Shown: in pieces, positions 45,197 to 54,113 of the stretch
Numbering within the stretch: position 1 is the stretch's first letter
How the letters are laid out: every line of letters begins with the position of its first letter
Assembly: GCA_000585015.1 (NCBI GenBank)
Contig: JFAX01000010.1
Location: forward strand, 36,355-90,467
Source of the DNA: Candidatus Accumulibacter adjunctus
GTDB taxonomy: Bacteria > Pseudomonadota > Gammaproteobacteria > Burkholderiales > Rhodocyclaceae
Length of the DNA stretch: 54,113 nucleotides
Direction of reading: 5' to 3'
Position numbers and translations under genes: made by a program
The notes under the pieces: model-generated
Told to the model about the DNA's origin: nothing
Seen by the model: only the letters and a program-made list of their open reading frames with translations
Databases searched by the model: none

Positions 45197-46169
45197 GGTG
45201 GCGCCCGGCGAGCAGCAGATAGGCCCAGGTCAGCAGCCACAGCGCACTGCCGACGGCGACCTTGACCGCGAATGGGACGTCGGGCCGCGGCGACCAGAAG
45301 GCTTCGACGAAGGCGGCGAGCAGGGTCAGGGCGGCAGCACCGTAGAGCAGCTTCACGGCGATGCGCGCGTGCTGCCGCAGAGCCGCCAGCCGTGCCTGCC
45401 GCCCCGGCGCCAGCAGCGCCATGCCGAGCTTCAGTCCGGCGGCGCCGGCGAGCACGGCACCGGTCAGCTCGAAAGCGCTGTGGCCGGCAACGAAACCCCA
45501 GAAGGTCGGCACATGACCGATCTGCGTCAGGTGGCCGGCGATGGCGCCGATGTGCAGGCCGTTGTACACCAGGTAGAAGACCGTCCCCAGACCGAAAGCG
45601 ACGCCACCGGCGAAGATCTGGAAGTCGATGCGCACGTTGTTGGCGATGTAGAAGGCCCACATCGCCCACTCGCTGCTTGCCGCCCGCGGCCGTCCGAGGT
45701 GCCGCGCCGTCGGCGAATACATGTCCTCGATCTCGCCCACCGTCTCCGCCGACAGCAACAGGAAGGCAGCGTCCGGCCAGGCCTGGATCAGCAGCAGCAG
45801 GCCGAGCAGCGGCAGCAGCAGGAGCACGGCGGCGGCGAGCACGAGCCGCCACTCGCGGCGCACGAGTGCCGGCAGGTCGCCGCCAAAGAAACGTCGCCAG
45901 GCCTGTCCCTGCGGCTCGCCGGCGCCGTAGATGCGCTGGTGTGCCGCCAGTACGCGGCGGTGCAGGTCCTCCGCCAGTGCCGCCGAGTAGTTGCGGTCGA
46001 GCACCAGCGCGAGGTCGTGGCAGAGCCGCCGGAAACGCTGCGGCAGCCCGGCGGCGCCGGCGGCGTCGCCCTCCGGCGCCGCCGGGCGCGGCCCCCGTGC
46101 CGGCGCCAGCCAGCGATCCCAGGCTTCCCATTCCGCCGCTCGGCGGGCGATGTATTGACGTTCCTTCAC
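45186..46169 (-). CDS. SpoIIM-like (stage II sporulation protein M family) membrane protein
   Basis: 327 residues from GTG 46169, with GGAAGGG just upstream. Family features: MWAFYIANNVRIDFQIFAGG, NGLHIGAIAGHL, and HSAFELTGAVLAGAAGLKLG. First gene of the MoxR-DUF58 operon. In non-sporulating bacteria the role is unknown; the neighbours suggest an envelope complex. Confidence 0.87.
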   Translation of the reverse strand: MKERQYIARRAAEWEAWDRWLAPARGPRPAAPEGDAAGAAGLPQRFRRLCHDLALVLDRNYSAALAEDLHRRVLAAHQRIYGAGEPQGQAWRRFFGGDLPALVRREWRLVLAAAVLLLLPLLGLLLLIQAWPDAAFLLLSAETVGEIEDMYSPTARHLGRPRAASSEWAMWAFYIANNVRIDFQIFAGGVAFGLGTVFYLVYNGLHIGAIAGHLTQIGHVPTFWGFVAGHSAFELTGAVLAGAAGLKLGMALLAPGRQARLAALRQHARIAVKLLYGAAALTLLAAFVEAFWSPRPDVPFAVKVAVGSALWLLTWAYLLLAGRHRAA

Positions 46170-46377
46170 GGTCCCTTCCAGACGATGCGGCGGATGATGC
46201 GGGATACGCCGGCAAAGGGCAAGGGTCGGCAGCGGACAGCGCGGCAAGGTGTTGCGCGGTCGCCGTCCACCGTCGCCCGGCCAGCGCGGCGGCGCACCGC
46301 CGGCGGCGGACCTGACCGCCCGGCGCCAGCACCGCCGGCCCCGTGCCGTCGCCTGGCAACGGCATGATGACGACGCG

Positions 46378-47109
46378 TCAGCCGGCGGTCAGCGTCATCA
46401 GGATGTCGGCGTACCAGGCGCAGTTGAGGCCGAGTGCCTCGTCGAGCTCGATGTCGCGTGAGCCGACGTCCAGCCGCGCCGAGTGAACGCCGAGCAGCAG
46501 CCACGGCAGCCCGGTATCCACCGCATCAGCCGCCGGCACGCGCATCACCACCGGCGCGCCGCTGGTACCGCGATGCGTCCGCGCATCGGTGAGGAAGTAG
46601 CCCTCGCCCTTGAAGCGCAGGCCGTAGGACGACGCCAGCACGGCTTGGCGGACGACCGGCATGTGGTGCAGGGTATCGTGGAATCCCAGCGGGAAGCCGA
46701 CGACGAGTAGCGAGCCACCGATCTCGACGCGATCGCCGCAGCCCGGCAGATGCTCCGGGCCGAAGGCGCGGAGCAGCGTCGGCACCGGCAGTGCGCTGCG
46801 CTCGACCTCGATCACCGCCACGTCGACGTCACCGGCGGAATCCCGTCCCTGCCGCCAGAGACAGCGACCGCCGCGGTAGAGGGGAATCGAGAACTTCCTC
46901 GACTCGGCCAGATTGGCCGGGTCGACATGCAACTCGATCTCGATGCGATCCGGATAATGATGGCTCGGCCTGTCGACCAGGACATGCCGGCTGCTGACCA
47001 GGAACAGTCGGTCGTTGCGGGCGAAGAAGAAACCACTGGCGTTGCTCAATGGCTGCTGCTGAACGAAAGTGGTGATCCGCGTCGCAACAAGCAGGATGGA
47101 GTCGATCAT
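46378..47109 (-). CDS. Trypsin-fold serine peptidase, apparently cytosolic
   Basis: 243 residues from ATG 47109 (no clear ribosome site). The triad is complete: His42 in VSSRHVLV, Asp96 in GDVDVAVIEV and Ser183 in THRGTSGAPVV. There is no signal peptide, membrane helix or PDZ domain, unlike DegP-type proteases. The next gene, read the other way after 260 bp, is a caspase-fold peptidase. Target and trigger unknown. Confidence 0.82.
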   Translation of the reverse strand: MIDSILLVATRITTFVQQQPLSNASGFFFARNDRLFLVSSRHVLVDRPSHHYPDRIEIELHVDPANLAESRKFSIPLYRGGRCLWRQGRDSAGDVDVAVIEVERSALPVPTLLRAFGPEHLPGCGDRVEIGGSLLVVGFPLGFHDTLHHMPVVRQAVLASSYGLRFKGEGYFLTDARTHRGTSGAPVVMRVPAADAVDTGLPWLLLGVHSARLDVGSRDIELDEALGLNCAWYADILMTLTAG

Positions 47110-47369
47110 CGGGGGACGGGCACAGGAGCTGTCGGAGGGTGAACCTTACCCCCAAACGGGCCGATCGGCGAATGCACGCCCGTGGCGTTGCGCCCGGACA
47201 CACGCCGCACCGCGAAGCGCAGCCGCTCGCCGTGAGCGGTGCAGAAAAGGCCTCGCCGCGCGGCCCGCGTTGGACTATCCTGCAGCCGTTGCCGGCAAGA
47301 CCAGGTCCCGCAGGGAGCAGCCGCAGCGTCGGTTGCCGGCACGTCCCGATTTGACCAAGGAGAGAAGCG

Positions 47370-48161
47370 ATGAGCAAACAGGCCCTCTGTATCGGCATCA
47401 ACGACTACCCCGGCACGCAGAACGACCTCTCTGGCTGCGTCAACGACGCCAACGACTGGGCAGCCGCACTCGCCGCGCGCAGCTTCAGCGTCGTCAAGCT
47501 GCTCGATTCGCAGGCCAGCAAGGCGGCCATCGTCGCCGCCATCAGCGGCCTCATCGGCCAGGCGGTGAACGGCGACACGCTGGTCATCACCTATTCCGGC
47601 CACGGCACCTGGGTACCCGACCAGGACGGTGACGAGCCGGATCAGCGTGACGAAGCGCTCTGCCCATGGGACATCGGCCAGGGCAAGGCGCTGCTCGACG
47701 ACGAGCTGCACCTCCTGCTGGCGAAGCGCGCCGCCGGCGTCCGCATCATCCTGATGTCGGACAGCTGCCATTCCGGTTCGGTCACCCGTGGCGACAGCTC
47801 GGAGCTCGATCCCGGCATGCCGCGTGCCCGCTTCCTGCCGCCGGAAGCATGGCTGCACGATGTCGAGTTGCCGAGCGCGACGCCGCGCCGGCTGGCGGGT
47901 GGCATCGCCCGCTCCGGTGGCGACCTGCTGATGGCAGGATGCCTGGACAGCCAGTTCAGCTGGGACACGCGTTTCAACGGACGGCCGAACGGTGCGTTCA
48001 CCTACTACGCCCTGAAGACGCTGGCGAAGCTCGGCGCCAGCGCGTCCTACGCGCATTGGTTCAAGGCCATCACACCGGCTTATCTGCCGACCAACCAGTT
48101 GCCGCAGAACCCGCAGCTGTTCGGCTCGGCGACAGCCCGCAAGTGGAAGGTCTTCAGCTGA
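47370..48161 (+). CDS. Caspase-fold peptidase (C14 family, prokaryotic metacaspase-like)
   Basis: 263 residues from ATG 47370, preceded by AAGGAG. MSKQALCIGINDYPGTQNDL is the typical opening; the dyad is His78 in TYSGHGTW and Cys133 in MSDSCHSGS. Acidic residues after the His (DQDGDEPDQRDEA) are those that usually bind Ca2+ or shape the S1 pocket for Arg/Lys. No extra domain, no signal peptide. It may be activated by proteolysis or calcium; the neighbouring serine peptidase is a candidate partner. Confidence 0.92.
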   Translation: MSKQALCIGINDYPGTQNDLSGCVNDANDWAAALAARSFSVVKLLDSQASKAAIVAAISGLIGQAVNGDTLVITYSGHGTWVPDQDGDEPDQRDEALCPWDIGQGKALLDDELHLLLAKRAAGVRIILMSDSCHSGSVTRGDSSELDPGMPRARFLPPEAWLHDVELPSATPRRLAGGIARSGGDLLMAGCLDSQFSWDTRFNGRPNGAFTYYALKTLAKLGASASYAHWFKAITPAYLPTNQLPQNPQLFGSATARKWKVFS

Positions 48162-48210
48162 GGGTGATGACGGTCGAGATGCGCAGGACGGAAACGGCCC
48201 GCCGGCGCCC

Positions 48211-49239
48211 TCAGGCGATCAGCGAGCCGGCTGCCGCGACACCGGCGAGGTAGTCGGGATCGCGCTGCAGAGCGTCCCGGTCGATCGCCTCGGTCGCCGG
48301 CGCCAGCCGTTCGATCCGCCGCGCCCGGCGCGGATCGGCCGGCGGCCGCCATTCGGCGAGCACTTCGCCGACCGCGTCCGGCGAGTTGCAGACCAGCAGC
48401 AGGTCGCAACCCGCCCGCCAGGCGGCCGTGCAGCGGCCGACGATGCCGCCGGCGAAGCTGGCGCCGGCCATCGACAGGTCATCGCTGAAGATCACCCCGT
48501 CGAAAGCCAGTTCGTGACGCAGCATGTCGATCCAGAACGGCGAGAAACCGGCCGGACGGGCGTCGAGCAGCCGATAGATGACGTGTGCCGGCATCACGGC
48601 GTCGAGCCGCAACCGCCGGTAGGGCTCGAGATCGGGCGCCATCTGCGGCAGCGGGCGCTCGTCCATCGGCAGGTCGACATGCGAATCGGCGGCGACCCAG
48701 CCGTGGCCGGGGAAATGCTTGCCACAGGCAGCCATGCCGGCGCGGTGCAGGCCGTCGACCAGCGCCGCGGCGAGTTCGCTGACCGCCAGCGGGTCGCCGT
48801 GGAAGGCGCGGTCGCCGATGACCGCGCTGCGTCCCCAGTCGAGGTCGAGAACCGGCGTGAACGAGAGGTCGACCCCACAGGCACGCAGCTCGGCAGCCAG
48901 CACGTAACCGATGCGCCGCGCCGCCAGCGTCGCCGCCGCGGGCTGCCGCTCCCACAACTCGCCGAGGCGGCGCATCGGCGGCAGACGGGTGAAGCCATTG
49001 CGGCAGCGCTGTACCCTGCCCCCCTCGTGGTCGATGGCGATGAGCAGCGGCGGCGAGCGCAGTGAATGCACTTCGGCGGTCAACTGCGCCAGTTGCTCCG
49101 GCGACTCGTAGTTGCGTGCAAAGAGGATCAGGCCACCGACCAGCGGGTGCCGCAGGCGCTCTCGTTCCAGCTCTGAGAGGCTGCAGCCGGCAAGGTCGAT
49201 CATCAGCGGACCGGGTGCAAGCTGTGGAAGGTTGCTCAT
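48211..49239 (-). CDS. nagZ: Beta-N-acetylhexosaminidase
   Basis: 342 residues from ATG 49239, overlapping the acpS stop (ATGA). GH3 features: [42 protein letters not shown] with the catalytic His-containing loop, and [10 protein letters not shown]. Cleaves GlcNAc from anhydromuropeptides in peptidoglycan recycling, in the cytoplasm. Last gene of the housekeeping operon. Confidence 0.95.
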   Translation of the reverse strand: MSNLPQLAPGPLMIDLAGCSLSELERERLRHPLVGGLILFARNYESPEQLAQLTAEVHSLRSPPLLIAIDHEGGRVQRCRNGFTRLPPMRRLGELWERQPAAATLAARRIGYVLAAELRACGVDLSFTPVLDLDWGRSAVIGDRAFHGDPLAVSELAAALVDGLHRAGMAACGKHFPGHGWVAADSHVDLPMDERPLPQMAPDLEPYRRLRLDAVMPAHVIYRLLDARPAGFSPFWIDMLRHELAFDGVIFSDDLSMAGASFAGGIVGRCTAAWRAGCDLLLVCNSPDAVGEVLAEWRPPADPRRARRIERLAPATEAIDRDALQRDPDYLAGVAAAGSLIA

Positions 49240-49625
49240 GATGGTTCCAACGACTGTTCCAGGACGACGAAGGCGACGGCGTAGTCGTTCTCGTCGCTGA
49301 TCGACAGGTGGGCGACGAGCCGGCGCTGCGCCAGGTGGGCGGCCAGCGGCGGCGCGTAGACGAAGACCGGCCGGCCGCGTGCATCGTGCGTGACGCCGAT
49401 GTTCGGCAGCGTCGCCGGTGCGACGAGGCCGATGCCGAGCGCCTTGCCGAGCGCTTCCTTGGCGGCGAAGCGCTTGGCGAGAAAGCGCGCCGGATCGCGC
49501 ACGGCGGCGAACTCGACGCACTCTGCCGGCGACAGGATGCGGCGCAGCGCGCGCTCGCCATGCCGCCGGTGCAGGCTGCCGAGGCGGGCGACGGCGACGA
49601 TGTCGGTGCCGACACCGGCGATCAT
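49236..49625 (-). CDS. acpS: Holo-[acyl-carrier-protein] synthase
   Basis: 129 residues. [15 protein letters not shown] holds the Mg-binding Asp8, and [15 protein letters not shown] the conserved Glu and Lys. Transfers phosphopantetheine from CoA to ACP. Overlaps pdxJ upstream (ATGA at 49622-49625) and nagZ downstream. Confidence 0.96.
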   Translation of the reverse strand: MIAGVGTDIVAVARLGSLHRRHGERALRRILSPAECVEFAAVRDPARFLAKRFAAKEALGKALGIGLVAPATLPNIGVTHDARGRPVFVYAPPLAAHLAQRRLVAHLSISDENDYAVAFVVLEQSLEPS

Positions 49626-50377
49626 CGAGCCCGCGCCTGCGCCTCGCGCAGCAGGCGCTTCATCTCGCGCACCGCCTCGCGCAGGCCGACGAAGACCGCG
49701 CGGCTGATGATCGCATGGCCGATGTGCAGCTCGCGGATGCCGCGCAACTGCGCGACCGGCTGCACGTTGAAGTAGTTGAGCGCATGGCCGGCGTTGAAGC
49801 GCATGCCGTGTTGACGGATGGCCTCGCCGGCGGCGCGGATCTGCTCGAGTTCGGCGAGCACCGCTGGGCTCTCCGGATCGCGCCCCTGGGTATAGAAGGC
49901 ATGCGCGTAGGGGCCGGTGTGAATCTCGCAGACGCGCGCGCCGATGCGCGCCGCCGCCTCGACCTGCGCCAGATCGGCGTTGATGAAGACGCTGCTGACG
50001 ATGCCGGCGTCGGTGAGCCGGCTCACCACCTGGCGCAGCCGGGATTCCTGGGCGACCACGTCGAGGCCGCCTTCGGTCGTCACCTCGTGCCGCCCCTCGG
50101 GCACCAGCATCGCCATCTGCGGCTTGATCCGGCAGGCGATGGCGACCATCTCGTCGGTCGCCGCCATTTCCAGGTTGAGCTTGATCTGCGCCAGAGCGTG
50201 CAGCTTCTCGACGTCCGCGTCCTGGATGTGGCGACGGTCCTCGCGCAGGTGGATGGTGATGCCGTCGGCGCCACCGAGGTGCGCTTCGACCGCCGCCCAG
50301 ACCGGGTCCGGCTCGTAGGTGCAGCGTGCCTGCCGGATCGTCGCCACGTGGTCGATGTTGACGCCAAGTTCGATCAT
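49622..50377 (-). CDS. pdxJ: Pyridoxine 5'-phosphate synthase
   Basis: 251 residues, full length. [56 protein letters not shown] and [11 protein letters not shown] are family signatures. Condenses aminoacetone phosphate-type intermediate with deoxyxylulose phosphate to form PNP. Starts inside the recO stop (ATGA). Confidence 0.97.
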   Translation of the reverse strand: MIELGVNIDHVATIRQARCTYEPDPVWAAVEAHLGGADGITIHLREDRRHIQDADVEKLHALAQIKLNLEMAATDEMVAIACRIKPQMAMLVPEGRHEVTTEGGLDVVAQESRLRQVVSRLTDAGIVSSVFINADLAQVEAAARIGARVCEIHTGPYAHAFYTQGRDPESPAVLAELEQIRAAGEAIRQHGMRFNAGHALNYFNVQPVAQLRGIRELHIGHAIISRAVFVGLREAVREMKRLLREAQARAR

Positions 50378-51090
50378 AGTTCCTGTAGCTCCCTGAAAAT
50401 CCGGCGGCTGACGAGGCTCCTGCCGCCGATGTGGTGCGCGATCAGCGTCCGCATGAGTTGCTTGGCCTCGGCCAGCGAACGCGGATCGGAAAGATCATCA
50501 CGTGCCAGGTCGAGCAGCGTGCGGCCGCTGAGCGTCAGCGGCGACGCAGCCGGACCGGGCAGGCGCACCGGACCGCGTTCGACCTCGTACAGGTAATGGG
50601 CGTCGGCCTCGACCGCGGCGCCGGCGACGTCGGCGTCGAGGGTCGGTCCGTAGCCGAGCTCGCGCAGGAGCGCGCGCTCGAAACGGCGCAGGTCGGACTC
50701 CTGCTCACCATCGGCAAGGCGACGCAGCGTCGCCGCGTATACCGCGAACAGTTGCGCGTGGGCGTCTGCACGCGGCAGCAGGTGCAGCAGCAGTTCGTTG
50801 AGGTAATAGCCGCAGAACAGCGCCTTGCCCGCCAGCAGCGGTTGCCCGCCCTGCCACTCGGCCCGCATCAGCGTGTACACTTCGCCGCGGCCGGCCCAGG
50901 CCAGCTCGAGCGGCTGAAAGGCGAGCAGCACCCCGCGCAGGACGGAACGCGGCCGCCGCGCGCCGCGTGCCAGCAGGGCGACCCGGCCGTGGTCGCGCGA
51001 GAAGACGTCGACGATCAGGCTGGTCTCGCTGTACGGATAGGCATGCAGGACGAAAGCCGGCTGCCCGTCTACCTTGTGCCGCTGGTTCAC
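50374..51090 (-). CDS. recO: DNA repair protein RecO
   Basis: 238 residues from GTG 51090. N-terminal OB fold ([38 protein letters not shown]) and a helical C-terminal part ([17 protein letters not shown]). Helps RecA load onto SSB-coated DNA with RecR. The zinc cysteines of some RecO proteins are not seen. Confidence 0.94.
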   Translation of the reverse strand: MNQRHKVDGQPAFVLHAYPYSETSLIVDVFSRDHGRVALLARGARRPRSVLRGVLLAFQPLELAWAGRGEVYTLMRAEWQGGQPLLAGKALFCGYYLNELLLHLLPRADAHAQLFAVYAATLRRLADGEQESDLRRFERALLRELGYGPTLDADVAGAAVEADAHYLYEVERGPVRLPGPAASPLTLSGRTLLDLARDDLSDPRSLAEAKQLMRTLIAHHIGGRSLVSRRIFRELQEL

Positions 51091-51249
51091 CCGCCGACTC
51101 GTCCGCCAGTCATCGCTCGCCCTGCCGACCGACGGCCATGACCGCTTCCGGCAGTGGCGATCATGAAAGCCATGACCGCTTCCCTCGCCGCCGATCCATG
51201 CTCGGCGATGGTGAGGAGAGATTCGTCAGGCGCCTGCGCGACTCGCCGG
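51091..51249. repeat. era-recO spacer with a 15-bp direct repeat
   Basis: GCCATGACCGCTTCC occurs at 51135-51149 and again at 51169-51183, 34 bp apart. This is the only sizeable gap in an operon otherwise joined by 4-base overlaps. It could hold an internal promoter or be a small duplication. Confidence 0.6.
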
Positions 51250-52134
51250 TCAGTCGTAGCCAAGTGTCCTCAACATGCGCTCATCGTCGGCCCAGCCCGA
51301 CTTCAGCTTGACGAAGACCTCGAGAAAGACCGGCCCGCCGAACAGCCGCTCCATGTCCTGCCGCGCTTCCGTGGCGATGCGCTTGACGACCTCGCCGCCC
51401 TTGCCGACGACGATCGGCTTGTGTCCCTCGCGATCGACGAGGATCGCCGCACTGATGCGACGCAGGCCACCATCGACGACGAAGCGCTCGATCTCCACCG
51501 CGGCGGCGTACGGCAGCTCGTCACCGATCAGGCGAAACACCTTCTCGCGAATGTACTCGGCTGCCAGGAAGCGCTCGCTGCGATCCGTGAGCTCATCCTC
51601 GGCAAACAGCAGGCCCGCGTGCGGCAGATGCTTGCGCGCCTCGGCCAGCAGCAGGTCGAGCTGGTCGCCGCGCGTCGCGCTGACCGGAACGATCGCCGCG
51701 AACTCGCCCTCGCCCGCCAGGCGGGCGAGAAACGGCAACAGCTGGCTCCGGTCGCGCAGCTGGTCGATCTTGCTGACGACGATGATCAGCGGCCGGTCGG
51801 CCGGCACCAGTTGGCGGACCTGACGATCGCGCGCGTCGAAACGGCCGGCCTCGACGACGAGGAAGACGACGTCGACCTCGGCCAGCGCCTGCCGCACGCC
51901 GCGGTTCATCGCGCGATTGAGCGCGTTGCCATGGCGCGTCTGGAAGCCCGGCGTGTCGACGAAGACGTACTGCGCATCGGCCCGGGTGAGAACGCCGACG
52001 ATGCGGTGCCGCGTCGTCTGCGCGCGGCGCGAAACGATGCTCAGCTTTTCGCCAACGAGTGCATTGAGCAGCGTGGACTTGCCGACGTTTGGCCGGCCGA
52101 CGATGGCGATCTGCCCCGAGCAGCGCCCGCTCAT
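51250..52134 (-). CDS. era: GTPase Era
   Basis: 294 residues. G1 [10 protein letters not shown]3 DTPG, G4 SKID, and a C-terminal KH domain ([20 protein letters not shown]). Needed for 16S rRNA maturation and 30S assembly. Start overlaps the rnc stop (ATGA at 52131-52134). Confidence 0.97.
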   Translation of the reverse strand: MSGRCSGQIAIVGRPNVGKSTLLNALVGEKLSIVSRRAQTTRHRIVGVLTRADAQYVFVDTPGFQTRHGNALNRAMNRGVRQALAEVDVVFLVVEAGRFDARDRQVRQLVPADRPLIIVVSKIDQLRDRSQLLPFLARLAGEGEFAAIVPVSATRGDQLDLLLAEARKHLPHAGLLFAEDELTDRSERFLAAEYIREKVFRLIGDELPYAAAVEIERFVVDGGLRRISAAILVDREGHKPIVVGKGGEVVKRIATEARQDMERLFGGPVFLEVFVKLKSGWADDERMLRTLGYD

Positions 52135-52811
52135 CGCTTGTCCACCACCGCCAACGCCGCCAGCGCCCGCTCGGCGGCCATCTGCTCGGCGGCCCGGCGG
52201 CTGCTGCCGCGACCCTCGGTGTGGATGCCGAGGCTGTCGATGACACAGCCGACGCGAAACTGCTGTGCGTGCGCCTCGCCCTCGGTCCCGGCCAGCCGAT
52301 ACTGCGGCAGGGCCAGCCTGATCCCCTGCAGGTGCTCCTGCAGGCGCGTCTTGGCGTCCTTGCCTCCCTGCCCGGGTGTCAACTGCCCGAGCAGAGGTTC
52401 ATAGCGGCGGACGATGAGCGCGCTCGCCACATCGAAGCCGGCGTCGAGCCACAGCGCGCCGAACAGCGCCTCGAGCGCATCGGCCAGAATCGACGGCCGC
52501 TGCTGCCCACCGCTCTTCTGCTCCCCTTCACCGAGACGCAGGCAATCGCCGAGCGACAGGGCCACAGCCTGTTGGTGCAGGCTGTCCTGGCGGACAAGGC
52601 TGGCGCGCAGGCGCGACAGATCGCCTTCGGGCAAATCCGGAAAGCGGTCGAACAGGCTGCGGGCAATCACGGCATTGAGAATCGCGTCACCCAGGAACTC
52701 GAGCCGTTCGTTGTGTGGTGAACAGTAGCTGCGATGCGTCAGTGCGGTTTGCAGCAGCGCCTGATCCCTGAACACGTAGCCGAGTGCCCGCTGCAGCCGG
52801 GCGACGGTCAT
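52131..52811 (-). CDS. rnc: Ribonuclease III
   Basis: 226 residues. The catalytic signature [12 protein letters not shown] and the second acidic motif [17 protein letters not shown] are present, followed by a dsRNA-binding domain ending [19 protein letters not shown]. Processes rRNA and dsRNA. Overlaps DUF4845 (ATGA at 52808-52811). Confidence 0.97.
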   Translation of the reverse strand: MTVARLQRALGYVFRDQALLQTALTHRSYCSPHNERLEFLGDAILNAVIARSLFDRFPDLPEGDLSRLRASLVRQDSLHQQAVALSLGDCLRLGEGEQKSGGQQRPSILADALEALFGALWLDAGFDVASALIVRRYEPLLGQLTPGQGGKDAKTRLQEHLQGIRLALPQYRLAGTEGEAHAQQFRVGCVIDSLGIHTEGRGSSRRAAEQMAAERALAALAVVDKR

Positions 52812-53179
52812 GGGCCGTAACCGCGGCCCGAGGTCGAGTTGCGGAACTCGAGCAGCAGACTGACGTTGCCGACGAGATGGATGCGCCGGTTGTAGGCGAA
52901 AGCGATCACCACCTGATTGTCTTCCTTGAAGATGTCGAGATCCGCCGGCCCGATCGTCTTGATGTGCTCGACCTCGGCGTACTTGCTGAAAGCCTGCCGA
53001 ACCTCGGGCACGGTCTTGCCCGAAGACTCGGAAGCGACCGCCCGCACGATCCTCTTGATCTTGAAGTAGTCGATGACATCGGGCAGGACGCGGATGCCGA
53101 CGATGGCGACGAGCGAGATCACCACGCCCCAGAGAATCAGGGCCGAAAGCGCCAGACCGCGCTGACGATTCAGATTCAT
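52808..53179 (-). CDS. DUF4845 protein between lepB and rnc
   Basis: 123 residues from ATG 53179, with GGAG 8 nt upstream. One N-terminal helix (GLALSALILWGVVISLVAIV) resembling a pilin-like start, then a small periplasmic domain (RVLPDVIDYFKIKRIVRAVA). Commonly found between lepB and rnc in Betaproteobacteria; role unknown. Confidence 0.88.
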   Translation of the reverse strand: MNLNRQRGLALSALILWGVVISLVAIVGIRVLPDVIDYFKIKRIVRAVASESSGKTVPEVRQAFSKYAEVEHIKTIGPADLDIFKEDNQVVIAFAYNRRIHLVGNVSLLLEFRNSTSGRGYGP

Positions 53180-53191
53180 CAACCGAGCTCC

Positions 53192-53980
53192 TTACTTGAA
53201 CGAGCCAATCCGCGACAGGTCACTGAAGTTCAACCAGATGAAGAAAGCCTTGCCGACGATGTTCTGCTCCGGCACGAAGCCCCAGAAGCGGCTGTCCTTG
53301 CTGTTGTCACGGTTGTCGCCCATGACGAAATAGTGTCCTGGCGGCACCTTGCAGACGACACCGACACTATTGTAGGAACAATCCTCGCGGTTGGGAAACG
53401 GAGAAGGCCCCGGAATGTAAGGTGGCGCATCGACGTCGTTGAGCGTGCGGTACTCGGCGGCGTCGATCTTCTCGACGAACTGCCGCGAGTAGTACAGCCG
53501 CTCGGCGTGCAGGTAGTCGTCGACGCGCTGCGTCGCCACCGCCTGTCCGTTGACCGTCAGCCGCTTGTTCTGGTAGGCGACGGTGTCGCCCGGCAGCCCG
53601 ACGACCCGCTTGATGTAGTCGAGCGAGGGATCCTCCGGATAGCGGAAGACCATCACGTCGCCACGCTGCGGGCTGTTGATGTCGATGATCTTCCGGTTCG
53701 CCACCGGCAGGCGGATGCCATAGGTGTACTTGTTGACCAGGATGAAATCGCCGACTTGCAGGGTCGGAATCATCGAACCCGAGGGAATCTTGAACGGTTC
53801 GACGATGAAGGAACGCAGAACGAAGACGACCAGGATCACCGGGAAGAAGCTCGCACCATACTCGACCCACCACGGATCCTTGGCATCGGCCGGACGTCGC
53901 TTGCGCAGAACGAGGGTGTCGAGCAGCCAGACGGCGCCGGTGAGCAGCAGCAGGATCAACAGGATCAACGCAAAATTCAC
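53192..53980 (-). CDS. lepB: Signal peptidase I
   Basis: 262 residues from GTG 53980, with AGGAG upstream. Two N-terminal helices, catalytic Ser69 in IPSGSMIPTL, Lys124 in DYIKRVVGLPGD, and the GDNRDNSKDSRFWG box. Removes signal peptides from exported proteins at the inner membrane. Follows lepA by 12 nt. Confidence 0.97.
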   Translation of the reverse strand: MNFALILLILLLLTGAVWLLDTLVLRKRRPADAKDPWWVEYGASFFPVILVVFVLRSFIVEPFKIPSGSMIPTLQVGDFILVNKYTYGIRLPVANRKIIDINSPQRGDVMVFRYPEDPSLDYIKRVVGLPGDTVAYQNKRLTVNGQAVATQRVDDYLHAERLYYSRQFVEKIDAAEYRTLNDVDAPPYIPGPSPFPNREDCSYNSVGVVCKVPPGHYFVMGDNRDNSKDSRFWGFVPEQNIVGKAFFIWLNFSDLSRIGSFK

Positions 53981-53992
53981 TCGCCCACTCCT

Positions 53993-54113
53993 CTACTTGC
54001 CGACCCGCAATACGGCGAGGAAGGCTTCCTGCGGAATCTCGACCGAGCCCACCTGCTTCATTCGTTTCTTGCCCGCCTTCTGCTTCTCGAGCAGCTTCTT
54101 CTTGCGCGTGATG
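53993..54113 (-). CDS. lepA: Elongation factor 4, C-terminal end (cut by window edge)
   Basis: The last 39 codons only: [20 protein letters not shown], then [15 protein letters not shown] and the stop. This is the conserved basic C-terminus of LepA, a ribosome back-translocating GTPase. The lepA-lepB order supports it. Confidence 0.93.
   Translation of the reverse strand, partial: ITRKKKLLEKQKAGKKRMKQVGSVEIPQEAFLAVLRVGK

Noticed and set aside
1-54113. Mobile elements, prophage, CRISPR arrays, tRNA and rRNA genes
   Set aside because: No transposase, integrase, phage structural gene, spaced repeat array or tRNA-like cloverleaf was recognised by reading; short tRNA-like or RNA elements could be missed without a computed search.

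Overview
The window is about 54 kb of GC-rich, tightly packed chromosome and looks betaproteobacterial, most likely Rhodocyclales and close to polyphosphate-accumulating Candidatus Accumulibacter. This is inferred from content and order: the lepA-lepB-DUF4845-rnc-era-recO-pdxJ-acpS-nagZ operon, a DUF2917/MocR divergent pair, a BPSS1780-type membrane protein, a PEP-CTERM protein, PEP carboxylase, and a phosphate/polyphosphate block with Pit, DUF47/PhoU-like and CHAD proteins. No mobile element, phage, CRISPR array, rRNA or tRNA was recognised. Both window edges cut genes: accA on the left and lepA on the right.

Layout. 1-5.2 kb: start of accA, a SulP-STAS-cNMP-fold transporter, then a divergent two-gene operon of a membrane-anchored TIR protein and an OmpA-like lipoprotein. 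5.2-11.2 kb: a CHRD/PEP-CTERM protein behind a candidate sigma-54 promoter, a hybrid histidine kinase that has lost its dimerisation/phosphoacceptor region, and ppc. 11.3-20.2 kb, almost all minus strand: an AlkA-like glycosylase, a universal stress protein, a second SulP-STAS-cNMP protein, two divergent PhoU/DUF47-like proteins, a CHAD protein with a collapsed CYTH domain, then DUF47 and Pit. Together these look like a phosphate/polyphosphate module.

20.2-30.8 kb: signalling. An NtrC-type sigma-54 activator is coupled to a CHASE-domain kinase, followed by a small-ORF region and a 1451-residue multi-PAS kinase co-transcribed with a LivK-type binding lipoprotein. Between pit and the activator lies a very good sigma-54 promoter with a perfect dyad at enhancer distance. 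It points away from pit and towards the 3' end of the activator gene, with no convincing ORF behind it.

31-36 kb: DMT exporter, a lone AbiEi-like protein, DUF2917, a MocR regulator and a beta-propeller protein. 36.3-46.2 kb, all minus strand: SpoIIM-like, DUF4129, DUF4350, MoxR, DUF58, BPSS1780-type, RDD, MAPEG and an MsbA-like ABC exporter. 46.4-48.2 kb: a divergent pair of intact, apparently cytosolic proteases (trypsin-fold and caspase-fold). 48.2-54.1 kb: the conserved housekeeping operon. Most likely places for something undescribed are the TIR/OmpA operon, the protease pair, the CHAD/PhoU-like block and the orphan sigma-54 promoter.
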